Origin: Phosphitispora fastidiosa
GTDB lineage: Bacteria; Bacillota; Thermincolia; Thermincolales; UBA2595
Direction of reading: 5' to 3'
Assembly (NCBI RefSeq): GCF_019008365.1
Contig: NZ_JAHHUL010000001.1
Span: 433,264 to 497,263 of the forward strand
DNA: 64,000 nucleotides
Part shown: positions 16,751 to 26,618 of the stretch, one piece after another
Numbering within the stretch: the stretch's first letter is position 1
Layout of the letters: each line of letters starts with the position of its first letter
Made by a program: the position numbers and the translations under genes
Notes under the pieces: model-generated
Databases searched by the model: none
Told to the model about the DNA's origin: nothing
What the model saw: only the letters and a program-made list of their open reading frames with translations

Positions 16751-17968
16751 TTATTCTTCCTTATCTCTTTTGCTATCCTTTTTCAACCCGAAGAAGTTGG
16801 CAAACTCAGTCTTCCTCAGTTCACCCAGTTTACTGGTAACACCCTTGATGCTTCCGGTGCTGACAAACAGGAATATCGCGCCTGCTGCAAGTACTATTCC
16901 CACTATCCAGCCCAGAGTTGACCAAGCGCTGCCCGATTGTCCCGGAGTTTCGCCGGGTGTGGTGATTCCACCTGCTCCGCCTCCTTCAGCGGCGGGTTTT
17001 AAATTAAGTAAATTAGGAAAGGCATCGGCAAACAGCGCAGCGCCATCTTCAGCGCTTTCCCGTTTATTGGTATGGGTTCCTACTTCAAGTAATATTGCTT
17101 TTGGGCCCAAGTCCTGGTTGTAGTTCCCCTTACCGATGAAAATACCCTTAATAAGCCCTGGTTTATGTTTATCCATATAAGCCTTGATATCTTTGGCAAA
17201 CTGCAGGTTGGTGGCCATCTTGGGGTTTTGCCTGCCGACAACCATCCTAATTTTGGTGATATCTTCACCTTCTACGGTTTCCTTATAGAATTCCGGGTCA
17301 GGAACCCCATCCCGGTGGACATCCAGCAGGGCCACAGGGCTTTCTTTAAGAAGCCTGACGGCTGTTTTCCTGGACCTGTGGTAGGCATTGGCATCATGCG
17401 GCTCATGAGGTGTTTTATCATCAAGAACCGTTATTCCCTTGGCCTTCAGCTTTTCAGCCAGGCTGCTGCCAACCTTCAGAATCCCCCCCTCCGCAGGCTT
17501 GCTTTCAGCTCCGTCGGTAGGAACATATGATTCATCAGTATGTGTATGGTAAATAGCTATCTGGGCCTTTCCATTGCTGCCGGCGCTGCCAATCCCTGCA
17601 GCAGGTGCTGTATCCCATTCGTCCTTATAGACGATGTCGGAAGCCACTCCTGTCTTTTTGGCAAAGGCCTGATCGCCCCTGACCTTAGTTATTCTATACT
17701 GCTCATTATTTTCATTTATAAATTCATCTCCGACATATACTACCCTTCCGGTCATATCCAGAGCTGCTCCCGTCTTTTCATCAACTACACTTATATACTC
17801 CCCGGCCTTGAGTTCCTGTTCAAAACCGCCGGAAGCAAGCCTATCCAGAAAAGGTATTGTTGAGGCCTGCTGCACTGCCGGAATTAACCTTATCAGGGGA
17901 ACTGACATCAGCCCGAGCCCAAATACCATTATTATGATACCAAATATTAGCTGTGGCCTTCTATTCAT
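16751..17968 (-). CDS. spoIIP: Stage II sporulation protein P (peptidoglycan amidase/endopeptidase) with an extra C-terminal membrane segment
   Basis: SpoIIP degrades septal peptidoglycan with SpoIID and SpoIIM during engulfment. The start at 17968 (MNRRPQ) puts a membrane anchor at residues 8-28; the longer frame would add 36 basic residues. The catalytic region is clear: IAIYHTHTDESYVPTDG with a zinc-site His, LLDVHRDG, and ILLEVGTHTN with the catalytic Glu. After a Gly-rich linker (EGGGAGGITTPGE) there is a second hydrophobic helix, GWIVGIVLAAGAIFLF, near residues 355-375 and a charged tail, which B. subtilis SpoIIP lacks as far as I know. It overlaps the DUF1614 gene by 8 nt. Confidence 0.92.
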   Translation of the reverse strand: MNRRPQLIFGIIIMVFGLGLMSVPLIRLIPAVQQASTIPFLDRLASGGFEQELKAGEYISVVDEKTGAALDMTGRVVYVGDEFINENNEQYRITKVRGDQAFAKKTGVASDIVYKDEWDTAPAAGIGSAGSNGKAQIAIYHTHTDESYVPTDGAESKPAEGGILKVGSSLAEKLKAKGITVLDDKTPHEPHDANAYHRSRKTAVRLLKESPVALLDVHRDGVPDPEFYKETVEGEDITKIRMVVGRQNPKMATNLQFAKDIKAYMDKHKPGLIKGIFIGKGNYNQDLGPKAILLEVGTHTNKRESAEDGAALFADAFPNLLNLKPAAEGGGAGGITTPGETPGQSGSAWSTLGWIVGIVLAAGAIFLFVSTGSIKGVTSKLGELRKTEFANFFGLKKDSKRDKEE

Positions 17969-18755
17969 TAGAATCACCCGCCTCTTTTTTCTTCTGGCAG
18001 GAATCCTGCAAACCCGGCTTCTCTTTAATGCCTTTGTCTTTAATACTGTTATCTTTAATGCCCATAGTACTTGCATATTCGGCGTTTTCCAGATTGCTTA
18101 GAAGCTCGGGATCCCGGCCACGGCTGGCCGGCCCTCCCTGAAGCCTTTCCCTGGACTCTCCGATAATTTCTGCCAACAGTACGGCAATAATTCCTGCCAG
18201 AACGATAGAGTCAAAGGCCCCGGCCCCTCCAATGGCTATTCTTCCGGGGGTGCCTGTGGACAACAGGTAAACCCAGTTAAAGATATCTAAAAGGAGAACC
18301 CCTAATGTAGCGGCAATAAAAGCCGACCTCCGGGACCTTCCGGCAACATATGCCACCACCCCCCCTATAATCGGGTACATCCATATGGGGTCCAGCCTGT
18401 CAAAAGGGCCTCCCGGATTACCCTGCATCAAAACAGACCCTATATAATAGATGACAACTCCGGTGACCCCGGTTGCAATCAGAGTCCGGAACCATTCCTT
18501 CTTGGTTCCTGCTTTTGTCAATACATATATTGCCAGTCCAATAGGGATTAGTCCGCCACCCACATTGACAGAGGCATCGATTCTGCCAAAAGCAATGGGA
18601 ATATCTACAAAACTTCCCGCAACCATAGCGGCCAAAATCCCCAGTGCAACTTTGTCAGATATTCTAAGACGATCCAAAATCCTATGTGCAAGCCCAAAGT
18701 AAACCAGCACTGAAACAATAACAAGCGCAATTATTCCCAATGGAAACCTGGTCAT
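17961..18755 (-). CDS. DUF1614 polytopic membrane protein
   Basis: A 264-residue membrane protein with about seven hydrophobic segments and the family-typical FGLAHRILDRLRISDKVAL near residue 20 and DIPIAFGRIDASVNVGGGLIPI near residue 60. The hydrophilic tail after residue 215 is highly charged and low in complexity (KDNSIKDKGIKEKPG). First gene of the spoIIP operon, overlapping spoIIP by 8 nt. No function is known for the family. The gap between it and the divergent YkvI gene must hold both promoters, but no convincing -35/-10 pair was recognised. Confidence 0.85.
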   Translation of the reverse strand: MTRFPLGIIALVIVSVLVYFGLAHRILDRLRISDKVALGILAAMVAGSFVDIPIAFGRIDASVNVGGGLIPIGLAIYVLTKAGTKKEWFRTLIATGVTGVVIYYIGSVLMQGNPGGPFDRLDPIWMYPIIGGVVAYVAGRSRRSAFIAATLGVLLLDIFNWVYLLSTGTPGRIAIGGAGAFDSIVLAGIIAVLLAEIIGESRERLQGGPASRGRDPELLSNLENAEYASTMGIKDNSIKDKGIKEKPGLQDSCQKKKEAGDSNE

Positions 18756-18980
18756 ATAAACTCTCCTTTCAAAAATGTGTTTGTAATGGATGCATACTCT
18801 AGAGTTCCCTGCTCCATTGGGATTTATGCAAAATCTCTCAAAGCGCGGACTAACTGTTTGGTCTGGTCAGGTAATCTTTTCCCGAAACAAAAAATATATT
18901 GATTGTAGGTTCTCGAAAATGACCAGAAATTTAAAATGGTCATATCTGGAGCCCAATCAAAAGATAAGTGGGGTGTGCCA

Positions 18981-20033
18981 ATGCCGCTGTCTATCAAGGA
19001 TACCTGGAAGGTTGCCACAACCTTTATAGGTACAATCGTGGGGGCAGGCTTTGCATCAGGACAGGAAATTTTAAAGTTTTTCGGCCACTTTGGTCCGCCA
19101 GGGATTCTCGGTATTTTGCTAAGCTGCATCATCTTCTGTGCCGGGGGAACCCTCATCATGGTTCTCGGTCATCAGCTGAGAGCCAGCTCCTTCGGTGATG
19201 TTGTCATATATGTCTGTGGCAGCAGGCTGGGCCGTGTGGTTGACCTTGTGCTCGGGGTATTCCTGTTCGGCAGCCTCAGTGTGATGCTGGCCGGTTCTGG
19301 AGCAGTACTCTGCCAACAGTGGGGTTTGCCATACTGGCTGGGAACACTGTTTACCCTGATAATCTCACTGGCTGTCGTCCTCTCCGGAATCCGGGGCATC
19401 ATAAGCGCCAACTCGGTAGTTGTTCCCTTAATGATTACTATATGTCTTCTGGCCATTGTTCCGGCCATATCCGGCGACAGGCTTCTGGCCATATGTTCGG
19501 ATTTCCGTCCTGTCTCCGCGGGAGCTTCTAGCCTGTGGTATGTCTCTGCCCTGCTTTATGCCGCCTATAATCTGACCCTTGGTGTATCTGTACTGGCCCC
19601 TTTGGGCAATGAAATAAAAGACCGCCGTTCCCTTGTCTTCGGCGGTGTTTTTGGCGGTCTTGGACTTGGTGGGCTGGCAATGCTGATTAACCTTGCCATC
19701 CTCAGCCACTACCCGGCTTCAGCCGGTTATGAAATTCCCAGCCTCTTTGTAGCCGGGTCAATGACCGCAGTCATACAGGCTGTTTTTTCCTTTGTCCTCT
19801 GGGCTGAAATTTTCACAACTATCATCGGCACTATCTATGGCCTTGCAGCCAGGATTACAGCTAATACCAGATTCGGTTACTTAAGTGTGACCATTGTACT
19901 CCTGTTAGGGGCGCTGGTCCTTAGCCAGTTCGGATTTTCCGGTCTGGTGGGCACATTGTACCCGTTGTTTGGCTATGTTTCGCTGGTCTTCCTGATCTGC
20001 CTTTTTTCATACCCACTTATAAAGAAGAGTTAA
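18981..20033 (+). CDS. YkvI-type membrane transporter
   Basis: A 350-residue polytopic protein with about ten hydrophobic segments, of the APC/LeuT-like superfamily. The first segment holds FIGTIVGAGFASGQEILKFF, the glycine-rich broken helix typical of substrate and ion sites in this fold. Also seen are VVLSGIRGIISANSVVVPLM and NLTLGVSVLAPLG. The inner ATG at 18981 is preferred because GTGGGGTG lies just before it; the frame is open 15 codons further up without a ribosome site. It is divergent from the spoIIP operon and its stop overlaps the convergent BMP lipoprotein gene by 4 bp. Substrate unknown. Confidence 0.85.
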   Translation: MPLSIKDTWKVATTFIGTIVGAGFASGQEILKFFGHFGPPGILGILLSCIIFCAGGTLIMVLGHQLRASSFGDVVIYVCGSRLGRVVDLVLGVFLFGSLSVMLAGSGAVLCQQWGLPYWLGTLFTLIISLAVVLSGIRGIISANSVVVPLMITICLLAIVPAISGDRLLAICSDFRPVSAGASSLWYVSALLYAAYNLTLGVSVLAPLGNEIKDRRSLVFGGVFGGLGLGGLAMLINLAILSHYPASAGYEIPSLFVAGSMTAVIQAVFSFVLWAEIFTTIIGTIYGLAARITANTRFGYLSVTIVLLLGALVLSQFGFSGLVGTLYPLFGYVSLVFLICLFSYPLIKKS

Positions 20034-21241
20034 TCCCCAGGCTGACCTTCTCCTGCACTGCCGTTACCGGTGGGACTTCCTGCATTGGGCGCAGTACTGC
20101 CCGCTGCACCGGATGAGCCTGTTCCCTGGCGGGTTTCGCGGACTCCCGGCTGTGCAGTTCCTGAAGTCCGTTTAAGATCAACCGGCAGGTGGCTCAGTTT
20201 AGTTACCAGCCCTTCCGGTATTTGCACCGTATAGAGCTTTATTTGATCATTTTTAACCTGTTCCCTGACAGCGATGATTTTATTGGTTAATTCTGGGGAG
20301 ACCTCCTGGCTTAAGACAAAATCGACGCTGCCTTCTTTGAGGCCGTATGCAGCCCTGCCACCTGAAACACCGTTTTTCAGTATCCCGGCGGCAGCAGTAT
20401 AAACCGCTTTTTCGGGTTTCTGCACAACTGCACTATAAACATTCGAGGACATTGTTTCCAGCAGCTGCCGGTCATTGGCGAGGGCAATTTTGCGCCTTTC
20501 TGCAGCCGCTCCGGCTAAACCCTTGCCAAGGCTGCCGGCTGCCGTAAAAACCACATCACTCCCCGCGTCATACAGCTTGTTCCCCAGTTCTTTACCACGT
20601 TCCGGTTCCGCGGCAGCCTCTTTGGTAACCCCTGCATAGACAGCAACAACCTTTACCTGTTTCCCTTCAGCCAGATTAATATACTGGACACCCTGGGCAA
20701 AGGCTTTCTCCTGCCTGGTATCAGTCAGTTCCCCTCCGATATAGCCAACGAGGTTTGTTTTGGTCAGAGATGCCGCAGCAACTCCGGCCAGAAAAACGCC
20801 TTCATCATCACCGATTTTTATACTTAAAACATTTGGCTGGTCTACTTCGCCCTCGATAATGGCAAACGCCGTATCCGGGTATTCAGGCGCTAAACGGCTA
20901 AGATCCTCCTGCAGCTCCGGGCCGACGGCAATTATGAGGTCATGGCCGTTCTCAGCCAGAAACCTAATTGTTTCGGCATTGTTCACCAGGTCGCCGGGTG
21001 ACAATATGGTGTACTCCAAACCCTGCTCTCCGGCTAATCCCTTCACGCTTGAAGCTGCAGCAGCATTTAATAACCCTCCGGTCTTCTCCGCAGACCCCAG
21101 AATAACCCCGATGCTTTCCGGTCCGCGAGAGCCATACTGCTTATATTCCTGTTTGTCAGAAGCAGCCTTCCCGGAGCAGCCGCCAATGATAGAAATTACT
21201 ACCACCAGTAAACCAAATATTACCACACGTCTAAACGCCAT
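20030..21241 (-). CDS. BMP-family (PnrA-like) substrate-binding lipoprotein
   Basis: Lipoprotein with signal peptide and lipobox ISIIGGC at residues 16-22, so anchored outside the membrane. The 403-residue body resembles basic membrane proteins that bind nucleosides for ABC importers: LIIAVGPELQEDL, FAIIEGEVDQPNVLSI, EGVFLAGVAAASLTKTNLVG and GSDVVFTAAGSLGKGL. The last 45 residues are Gly/Ser/Pro-rich and probably a flexible linker. AGGAGGGGG precedes the ATG. It lies 15 nt behind ftsK, and no ABC permease or ATPase is nearby, so it is either an orphan binding protein or uses a remote transporter. Ligand not known. Confidence 0.86.
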   Translation of the reverse strand: MAFRRVVIFGLLVVVISIIGGCSGKAASDKQEYKQYGSRGPESIGVILGSAEKTGGLLNAAAASSVKGLAGEQGLEYTILSPGDLVNNAETIRFLAENGHDLIIAVGPELQEDLSRLAPEYPDTAFAIIEGEVDQPNVLSIKIGDDEGVFLAGVAAASLTKTNLVGYIGGELTDTRQEKAFAQGVQYINLAEGKQVKVVAVYAGVTKEAAAEPERGKELGNKLYDAGSDVVFTAAGSLGKGLAGAAAERRKIALANDRQLLETMSSNVYSAVVQKPEKAVYTAAAGILKNGVSGGRAAYGLKEGSVDFVLSQEVSPELTNKIIAVREQVKNDQIKLYTVQIPEGLVTKLSHLPVDLKRTSGTAQPGVRETRQGTGSSGAAGSTAPNAGSPTGNGSAGEGQPGD

Positions 21242-21256
21242 CTTTTCCCCCTCCTG

Positions 21257-23560
21257 CTATGGCTCATCCCCAAAGGTTCTGATAAACTGTTCCATTGTCA
21301 TTAATAGCGCCCTTGGCTTACTTCCTTCATATTTTCCAACAATCCCGCGTTCTTCCATCATGTCTATCAGCCTGGCCGCTCTGGCATACCCAATCCGTAA
21401 TCGCCGTTGCAGCATGGAAATAGATGCCTGACCGCTTTCAATCAATATCTGGACCGCCTCTTTAAACAGCTCGTCTACCTCACCGCTGTCCTTAGCGCTG
21501 TGAGAATCATCCTGGATAACCCCTTCCTCAAATTGCGGGACTCCCTGCTGTTTAAGGTGAGAAACAAGGGCTTCCACTTCCTTGTCTGACATAAACGCTC
21601 CCTGAACCCTGATAGGCTTGACAGCCCCGACAGGGAAGAAAAGCATATCCCCTTTGCCCAGCAGCTTTTCGGCGCCGGCCATATCAAGAATGGTCCTGGA
21701 ATCTGTCTGTGAGGATACGGCAAAGGCAATCCGCGAAGGAATATTTGCCTTAATCAATCCTGTAATTACATCAACCGAGGGTCTCTGGGTGGCCACTACC
21801 AGATGCATGCCTGCAGCCCTGGCCATCTGGGCCAGGCGGCATATGGCATCCTCCACATCGGCAGGCGCCACCATCATCAAGTCAGCCAGTTCATCAATAA
21901 CTACCATGATAAAGGGCATAAATCCCGATTCATACTCTGCATTCCCAGCCTTCACAGCTTGATTAAACCTGTATATATCCTTTACCCCTGATCTGGCAAA
22001 GTGTTCATATCTCTTTTCCATCTCCCGGACAGCCCACCTCAGTGAAGTAGCTGCCTTCTTGGAATCAGTGACAACAGGTGAAATAAGGTGTGGAATTCCG
22101 TTGTACGTTGTCAGTTCAACCATTTTGGGGTCAATCATGAGGAGCTTAACCTCATCAGGTCTGGCCCTGAAAAGTATACTTGCTATCAGGGTGTTCATAC
22201 ACACACTCTTACCTGACCCGGTGGCCCCGGCAATGAGGAGGTGAGGCATCTGGGCCAGATCAGCCAGTATAGTTGTCCCGGCAATATCCTTGCCCAGAAC
22301 AAAGGCAAGCTTGGAAGAGGCCTTAGCAAACTCCTCAGACTCTAAAAGCTCGCGCATAGTTACAACCGAAATCTCTTTATTGGGGACCTCTATACCCACC
22401 GCTGCTTTGCCGGGTATCGGCGCCTCTATACGGACACCTGATGCTGCCAGCCCCAGTGATATATCATCTGCCAGATTTACAATCCGGCTTACCTTCACAC
22501 CGGGTGCAGGCTGGATCTCATACCTTGTTATTGCGGGTCCTCTGGACACCTGGGTTACTTTGGCCTTGACACCAAAGCTTTCAAGAGTGTCCTCCAATAT
22601 TCTTACATTATCTGTGATATCTTTATTCATCCTGGGGCTTCTGGTTTTCGTATTCTTTGAAAACAGTGTCAGTGGAGGAAGGCTGAAGTTCGAGGTTGAA
22701 CTTGTTGGTAACTGGGGAGTTCCATCTTTTTGACTTTCAGTTTTTTTGCTTCTTGTTTTTCTCTCTTCAATACTGATTACGTCAGCCCGCTCCCTGTTCT
22801 CTTCATTTGCAAGAATCTTTTCAATAGGTTCCGGATATATATTTATCTTGGGAAAATCATCTTCTTCGGCCTTTACCGTGATATCTTCATCTTGCTCCTT
22901 CCCGAAATTGAAAATGCTGCTGTCAAAAAGTACCCGGCGTTTCTCAGGCGTCTTTTTGGGCAAAACCTCAGGGACTGTATCTTCATCATCTTCCTCGACC
23001 TCGGTAAATATAAAACCTGAGACCATATCCCTAATGCGGTTCCATATCATTACTGCCTGACCGCTGACAAATTTCCACATGGTAGGAAAGGATATATTTG
23101 TGGTCAGCATCACGGCAATTACCACAAGGGCGACCAGAATTATGTAGGTCCCTGTTCTGCCAAAAGCCGTAAGGAGAATAGCAGACAATACCCCGCCGAT
23201 TATCCCGCCGCCCTCGCCCTGAATTCCGACCTTGGTTAAATCCTTTTGGGCAGTATCCAACTGTAAATGTAAAAGTACCAGTACAAGGGCAAAAAGCAGG
23301 GCGACCCCGACCAGCATTTCCTTTTCAAACCTTGCCTTGTGCCACTCCATCATCATTTTTACGCCCAGAAAGGCAATTACAAGGGGAAATACATACTTTC
23401 CTTCCCCTGCTACTACATTAACTGCTTTAACCACAAACTCCCCAACCACTCCTGTTGAATTTGAAAACAGGCTGACAAAGGAAAGGACTGCAAAAGTCAG
23501 GCAGCCAATGCCAACTATTTGATAAAATCTATTTCTCTGCCGGTCCGAAGCCTTTGCCAT
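21257..23560 (-). CDS. DNA translocase FtsK/SpoIIIE
   Basis: Hexameric double-stranded DNA pump at the division or sporulation septum that clears chromosome arms. The N terminus has four hydrophobic segments within residues 20-165, followed by an acidic linker. The motor domain shows [18 protein letters not shown] (Walker A), [14 protein letters not shown] (Walker B) and [22 protein letters not shown]. The C-terminal gamma winged helix ([20 protein letters not shown]) reads polar KOPS/SRS sites. The start at 23560 is preferred over GTG 23572 because GAGGTGAC lies 7 nt upstream. Position next to tepA/ylzJ matches B. subtilis spoIIIE, but the gene could also serve vegetative division. Confidence 0.96.
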   Translation of the reverse strand: MAKASDRQRNRFYQIVGIGCLTFAVLSFVSLFSNSTGVVGEFVVKAVNVVAGEGKYVFPLVIAFLGVKMMMEWHKARFEKEMLVGVALLFALVLVLLHLQLDTAQKDLTKVGIQGEGGGIIGGVLSAILLTAFGRTGTYIILVALVVIAVMLTTNISFPTMWKFVSGQAVMIWNRIRDMVSGFIFTEVEEDDEDTVPEVLPKKTPEKRRVLFDSSIFNFGKEQDEDITVKAEEDDFPKINIYPEPIEKILANEENRERADVISIEERKTRSKKTESQKDGTPQLPTSSTSNFSLPPLTLFSKNTKTRSPRMNKDITDNVRILEDTLESFGVKAKVTQVSRGPAITRYEIQPAPGVKVSRIVNLADDISLGLAASGVRIEAPIPGKAAVGIEVPNKEISVVTMRELLESEEFAKASSKLAFVLGKDIAGTTILADLAQMPHLLIAGATGSGKSVCMNTLIASILFRARPDEVKLLMIDPKMVELTTYNGIPHLISPVVTDSKKAATSLRWAVREMEKRYEHFARSGVKDIYRFNQAVKAGNAEYESGFMPFIMVVIDELADLMMVAPADVEDAICRLAQMARAAGMHLVVATQRPSVDVITGLIKANIPSRIAFAVSSQTDSRTILDMAGAEKLLGKGDMLFFPVGAVKPIRVQGAFMSDKEVEALVSHLKQQGVPQFEEGVIQDDSHSAKDSGEVDELFKEAVQILIESGQASISMLQRRLRIGYARAARLIDMMEERGIVGKYEGSKPRALLMTMEQFIRTFGDEP

Positions 23561-23688
23561 ATAAAAAGTCACCTCAACATTAATAAATTCTACATTCTCG
23601 AATCAATTCCTCTTGTGCCGGCCAGAAAAGTAAAGGAGAGCTGATGCCATCAGCTACTGATAACCCCATTTTTTTCGATTAGTTAAGG

Positions 23689-23750
23689 CAGGGGTAGATA
23701 TATTCCTCCGGCGGGCAACATCTCCGCCTTCCGGAACACATCTACCCCTG
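23689..23750. repeat. Intergenic foldback element, family 1, copy 1 (62 bp)
   Basis: Ends CAGGGGTAGATATATTCC and GGAACACATCTACCCCTG are inverted repeats. Read on the minus strand it runs GGGGTAGATG, TGTTCCGG, GGCGGAGATG, then GCCCGCCGGAGGAAT and the closing arm, matching the ends of copies at 51747 and 53358 but without their middle part. Lies between ftsK and uppP. The 272-bp gap otherwise holds only short imperfect hairpins. Confidence 0.85.
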
Positions 23751-23844
23751 TCTCAATTGGCATTCACAAAATCAATGTCACTATTAGAAGGCTAATGGCA
23801 TCAGCCCTCATCTTTAATCCAGCTTAAAGAAGAGCCAAATGAAC

Positions 23845-24618
23845 CTACAGTCTTCCAGTCAACTGGAGCGCTATTACCACTATACTGAGCCCCCAGACAT
23901 AATAAGCAAAACCTCTCATACTCCCTTTCTGCAGGACCCTGATCATAAATTTAATGGCCCAATAGCCGGACACAGCAGCTACCAGAGGACCGATGAGATA
24001 AGGCAGTCCCATTCCGGCCGGCAGACTTTGGAGGTCTTTGAGATCCAAAATGGTAGCCCCCGCTATTGCAGGTATGGATACCAGAAAGGAAAACCGCGCC
24101 GCAGTCTCCCGGTCAATTCCCCTAAATAATGACCCGGCAATGGTGAGCCCGGAACGCGAAATAGCTGGCAGAATTGCAACCCCCTGCATTGTCCCAACAA
24201 GCACCGCATCCAAATACGAGATATCCTCCATTTGTTTGCCGCGATCCCTGGCTTTGTCAGCAAACCATATAATGAGACCGGTGAGGATGAACTCAATTCC
24301 CAGAGTACTTCCAGATTCAAAAAGCCTTTCAAAAAAATCTTTAAAGGTCAGCCCAATTATTCCTGTTGGAATTGTCGCCACCAGGAGGAGGGCTGTCAGC
24401 TTCTGCCAGGGGCGTTTGAGTATTGATATGATATCATTCCGGAACACACCAATTACTGCAACCAGTGTTCCCAAGTGTAACAGAACATCAAAAGTGAGGA
24501 CACCCTCTTCAACCCCCAGCAGTTTCTGAAACAAAACCAGGTGACCTGAACTGCTGATAGGCAGAAACTCCGTCAGACCCTGAATTACTCCAAGAATTAT
24601 GGATTCTAGAATACCCAT
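23845..24618 (-). CDS. uppP: Undecaprenyl-diphosphatase
   Basis: Membrane enzyme that dephosphorylates undecaprenyl diphosphate to recycle the lipid carrier of peptidoglycan synthesis; high dosage gives bacitracin resistance in other species. The 257 residues contain the two conserved motifs GLTEFLPISSSGHLVL (residues 14-29) and PAISRSGLTIAGSLFRGIDRETAARFSF near 155, with about seven hydrophobic segments. AAAGGAG lies 7 nt before the ATG. Single gene between the ftsK unit and the tepA-ylzJ transcript. Confidence 0.97.
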   Translation of the reverse strand: MGILESIILGVIQGLTEFLPISSSGHLVLFQKLLGVEEGVLTFDVLLHLGTLVAVIGVFRNDIISILKRPWQKLTALLLVATIPTGIIGLTFKDFFERLFESGSTLGIEFILTGLIIWFADKARDRGKQMEDISYLDAVLVGTMQGVAILPAISRSGLTIAGSLFRGIDRETAARFSFLVSIPAIAGATILDLKDLQSLPAGMGLPYLIGPLVAAVSGYWAIKFMIRVLQKGSMRGFAYYVWGLSIVVIALQLTGRL

Positions 24619-24803
24619 GTGACAACTCCTTTAAAAAAGTAGTAAGTAGCCAGTAGTCAGTAGTCAGAATCAAAAATGAGCTGAATGCTAAGGATACATG
24701 CTTCACGCATTTAACCAAAATCGCCTGGCAACGCCTGCCGACTTTACTGCTGAAGAAGTAACGGCTACAATGAACATTATAGAGAATTTCCAGGATAAAA
24801 TCA

Positions 24804-24842
24804 AATGAAAAAAACGGCGACACCCAATCGGATAACCGCCGT
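24804..24842 (-). terminator. Intrinsic terminator beyond the heptamer array (tepA-ylzJ transcript)
   Basis: ACGGCG/CGCCGT stem (24814-24819 and 24837-24842) with an 17-nt loop, followed on the minus strand by a run of T (the A-run at 24808-24813). It lies 22 nt past the end of the 7-bp array. Since no hairpin with a T-run stands between it and ylzJ, the array is probably transcribed as the 3' end of the tepA-ylzJ mRNA. Confidence 0.72.
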
Positions 24843-24864
24843 CCCACACTCTCTGTCCATTCCT

Positions 24865-25228
<364 letters not shown>

Positions 25229-25230
25229 TG

Positions 25231-25464
25231 TCAATTATCCGCAAACTGTGGCACGAACCTAAGCTCAGTGCCCGGCTGATATTCGTTTTTTAGGTAATCC
25301 ATGGGATTGGTGCTGATCAGCCGTACAATCCTGCACCTGTCAAGACCACACTGTTCAACCTGAAGTTTAACCCCCTGGACTTCCAATTCCTGATATTGCG
25401 GCCCGGTTCTGTCAATACCCTCAAGAACCATTTCTATTGGCAGCGGAGTATATATTAGTGTCAT
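25231..25464 (-). CDS. ylzJ: YlzJ-like protein
   Basis: A 77-residue protein of unknown function; [16 protein letters not shown] and [13 protein letters not shown] match the YlzJ-like family. It overlaps the tepA gene by 4 nt (ATGA), the same pairing as in B. subtilis, and translation is therefore probably coupled. Its TGA stop merges into the first bases of the heptamer array. Absent membrane segments or signal peptide suggest a cytoplasmic protein. Confidence 0.88.
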   Translation of the reverse strand: MTLIYTPLPIEMVLEGIDRTGPQYQELEVQGVKLQVEQCGLDRCRIVRLISTNPMDYLKNEYQPGTELRFVPQFADN

Positions 25465-26375
25465 TGCACCAGTCCCCCTGAATTTCTGCCTTCTTCAATC
25501 AACTGGTTGAGCTTTTTGACAGCATGGGAGATTCCTCCTACTTCATTAATCAGGCCGGCTTCTACAGCATCTTTGCCTATCAGAACCGTACCAATGTCCC
25601 GGGCCAAGTCCCCAGTCCGGAACATCAACTCCCTAATCTTGTTATCGGTAACCTGTGAATGCCTGGTAAGAAAGTTTACCACTCTGTCCTGCATTTTATC
25701 CAGATACTCATATGTTTGGGGTACTCCGATAACAAGTCCGGTAAGCCTGATTGGGTGTATTGTCATGCTTGCAGTTTCCGCAATATATGAGTAATTGGAG
25801 GAAACGGCGATGGGAACCCCAATACTGTGTCCACCACCCAGCACTAGTGACACAGTGGCTTTGGACATGCTAGTTATCATTTCAGCAATTGCCAGACCTG
25901 CCTCCACATCCCCGCCAACAGTATTTAACACAATCAGAACCCCTTCAATTTCAGGATTCTCTTCCAAAGCAACCAATTGTGGTATTATGTGCTCGTACTT
26001 TGTTGTCTTATTTTGCGGTGGCAGCACCAAGTGACCTTCTATCTGACCTACAATGGTCATACAGTGAATATTGGTCTTGGTCTGGGGCACAGTCATCTGT
26101 CCCAGTTCTTTTATGGTATCAACAACATCCCCCTTTTTATTAGCTGCCTGCTTTGTTTTTCTAACCCGCTGAGGTTCAGCCTGTGGCTCCCCGCCGGGCA
26201 ATGGAGGTATCCCCGGTTCACCTTCGGTTCCCGGTGTCCCCGGAGGCACAGGTGACTGGGGATTATAATAGTTGGGGTCAAACGGTGTCTGTCCCCCTGT
26301 AAAAGGAAACCGTCCCGGTACGGAACCGTCGGAATTCATCGGCCCGGGGTAACGCGTCCAGTAATATTCAGACAT
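25461..26375 (-). CDS. tepA: ClpP-class serine protease, TepA/translocation-enhancing protein
   Basis: A ClpP-fold protease homologue; B. subtilis TepA is linked to protein translocation and spore germination proteins. The N-terminal 75 residues are Pro/Gly-rich and disordered. The core contains [18 protein letters not shown], the nucleophile region [14 protein letters not shown] and the His in [12 protein letters not shown], consistent with a Ser-His pair. No ATPase partner is adjacent. The 304 residues are longer than ClpP because of the N-terminal extension. AGGAG lies before the ATG. First gene of the pair with ylzJ. Confidence 0.9.
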   Translation of the reverse strand: MSEYYWTRYPGPMNSDGSVPGRFPFTGGQTPFDPNYYNPQSPVPPGTPGTEGEPGIPPLPGGEPQAEPQRVRKTKQAANKKGDVVDTIKELGQMTVPQTKTNIHCMTIVGQIEGHLVLPPQNKTTKYEHIIPQLVALEENPEIEGVLIVLNTVGGDVEAGLAIAEMITSMSKATVSLVLGGGHSIGVPIAVSSNYSYIAETASMTIHPIRLTGLVIGVPQTYEYLDKMQDRVVNFLTRHSQVTDNKIRELMFRTGDLARDIGTVLIGKDAVEAGLINEVGGISHAVKKLNQLIEEGRNSGGLVQ

Positions 26376-26500
26376 CTAATCACGCTCCTGATATTATTTC
26401 CCCCTTAGTATGTTACAGTTGTTAACAAATTACTCAGCGAATTATCATTAGTATCATTACAGCCTCAATCATATTACAGCATCAATCAAACTTTTAAATT

Positions 26501-26545
26501 TTTACCATTAAGTTTTCACTGCATAGAATGTCGTATTATGGTAAA
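26501..26545 (+). promoter_or_regulatory. Inverted repeat upstream of the LytS-type kinase gene
   Basis: TTTACCAT (26501-26508) and ATGGTAAA (26538-26545) form an 8-bp inverted repeat 29 bp apart, about 75 bp before the kinase start in an AT-rich gap. Possible -10-like hexamers (TATTAT, TAAAAT) lie in or beside it. It may be an operator at the promoter; no -35 with proper spacing was convincing. Confidence 0.3.
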
Positions 26546-26618
26546 ATGTGAAATAAGAAAAAGAACCGGAGAACAGAAGCAGCGAAAGTTGAGATACTAA
26601 ATAACAGGGGGAAACTAG

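Noticed and set aside
24698..24808. 36-residue plus-strand ORF (ending NIIENFQDKIK)
   Set aside because: The codon use looks plausible and it might be a gene remnant, but there is no ribosome site, no recognised family, and it runs into the terminator hairpin.
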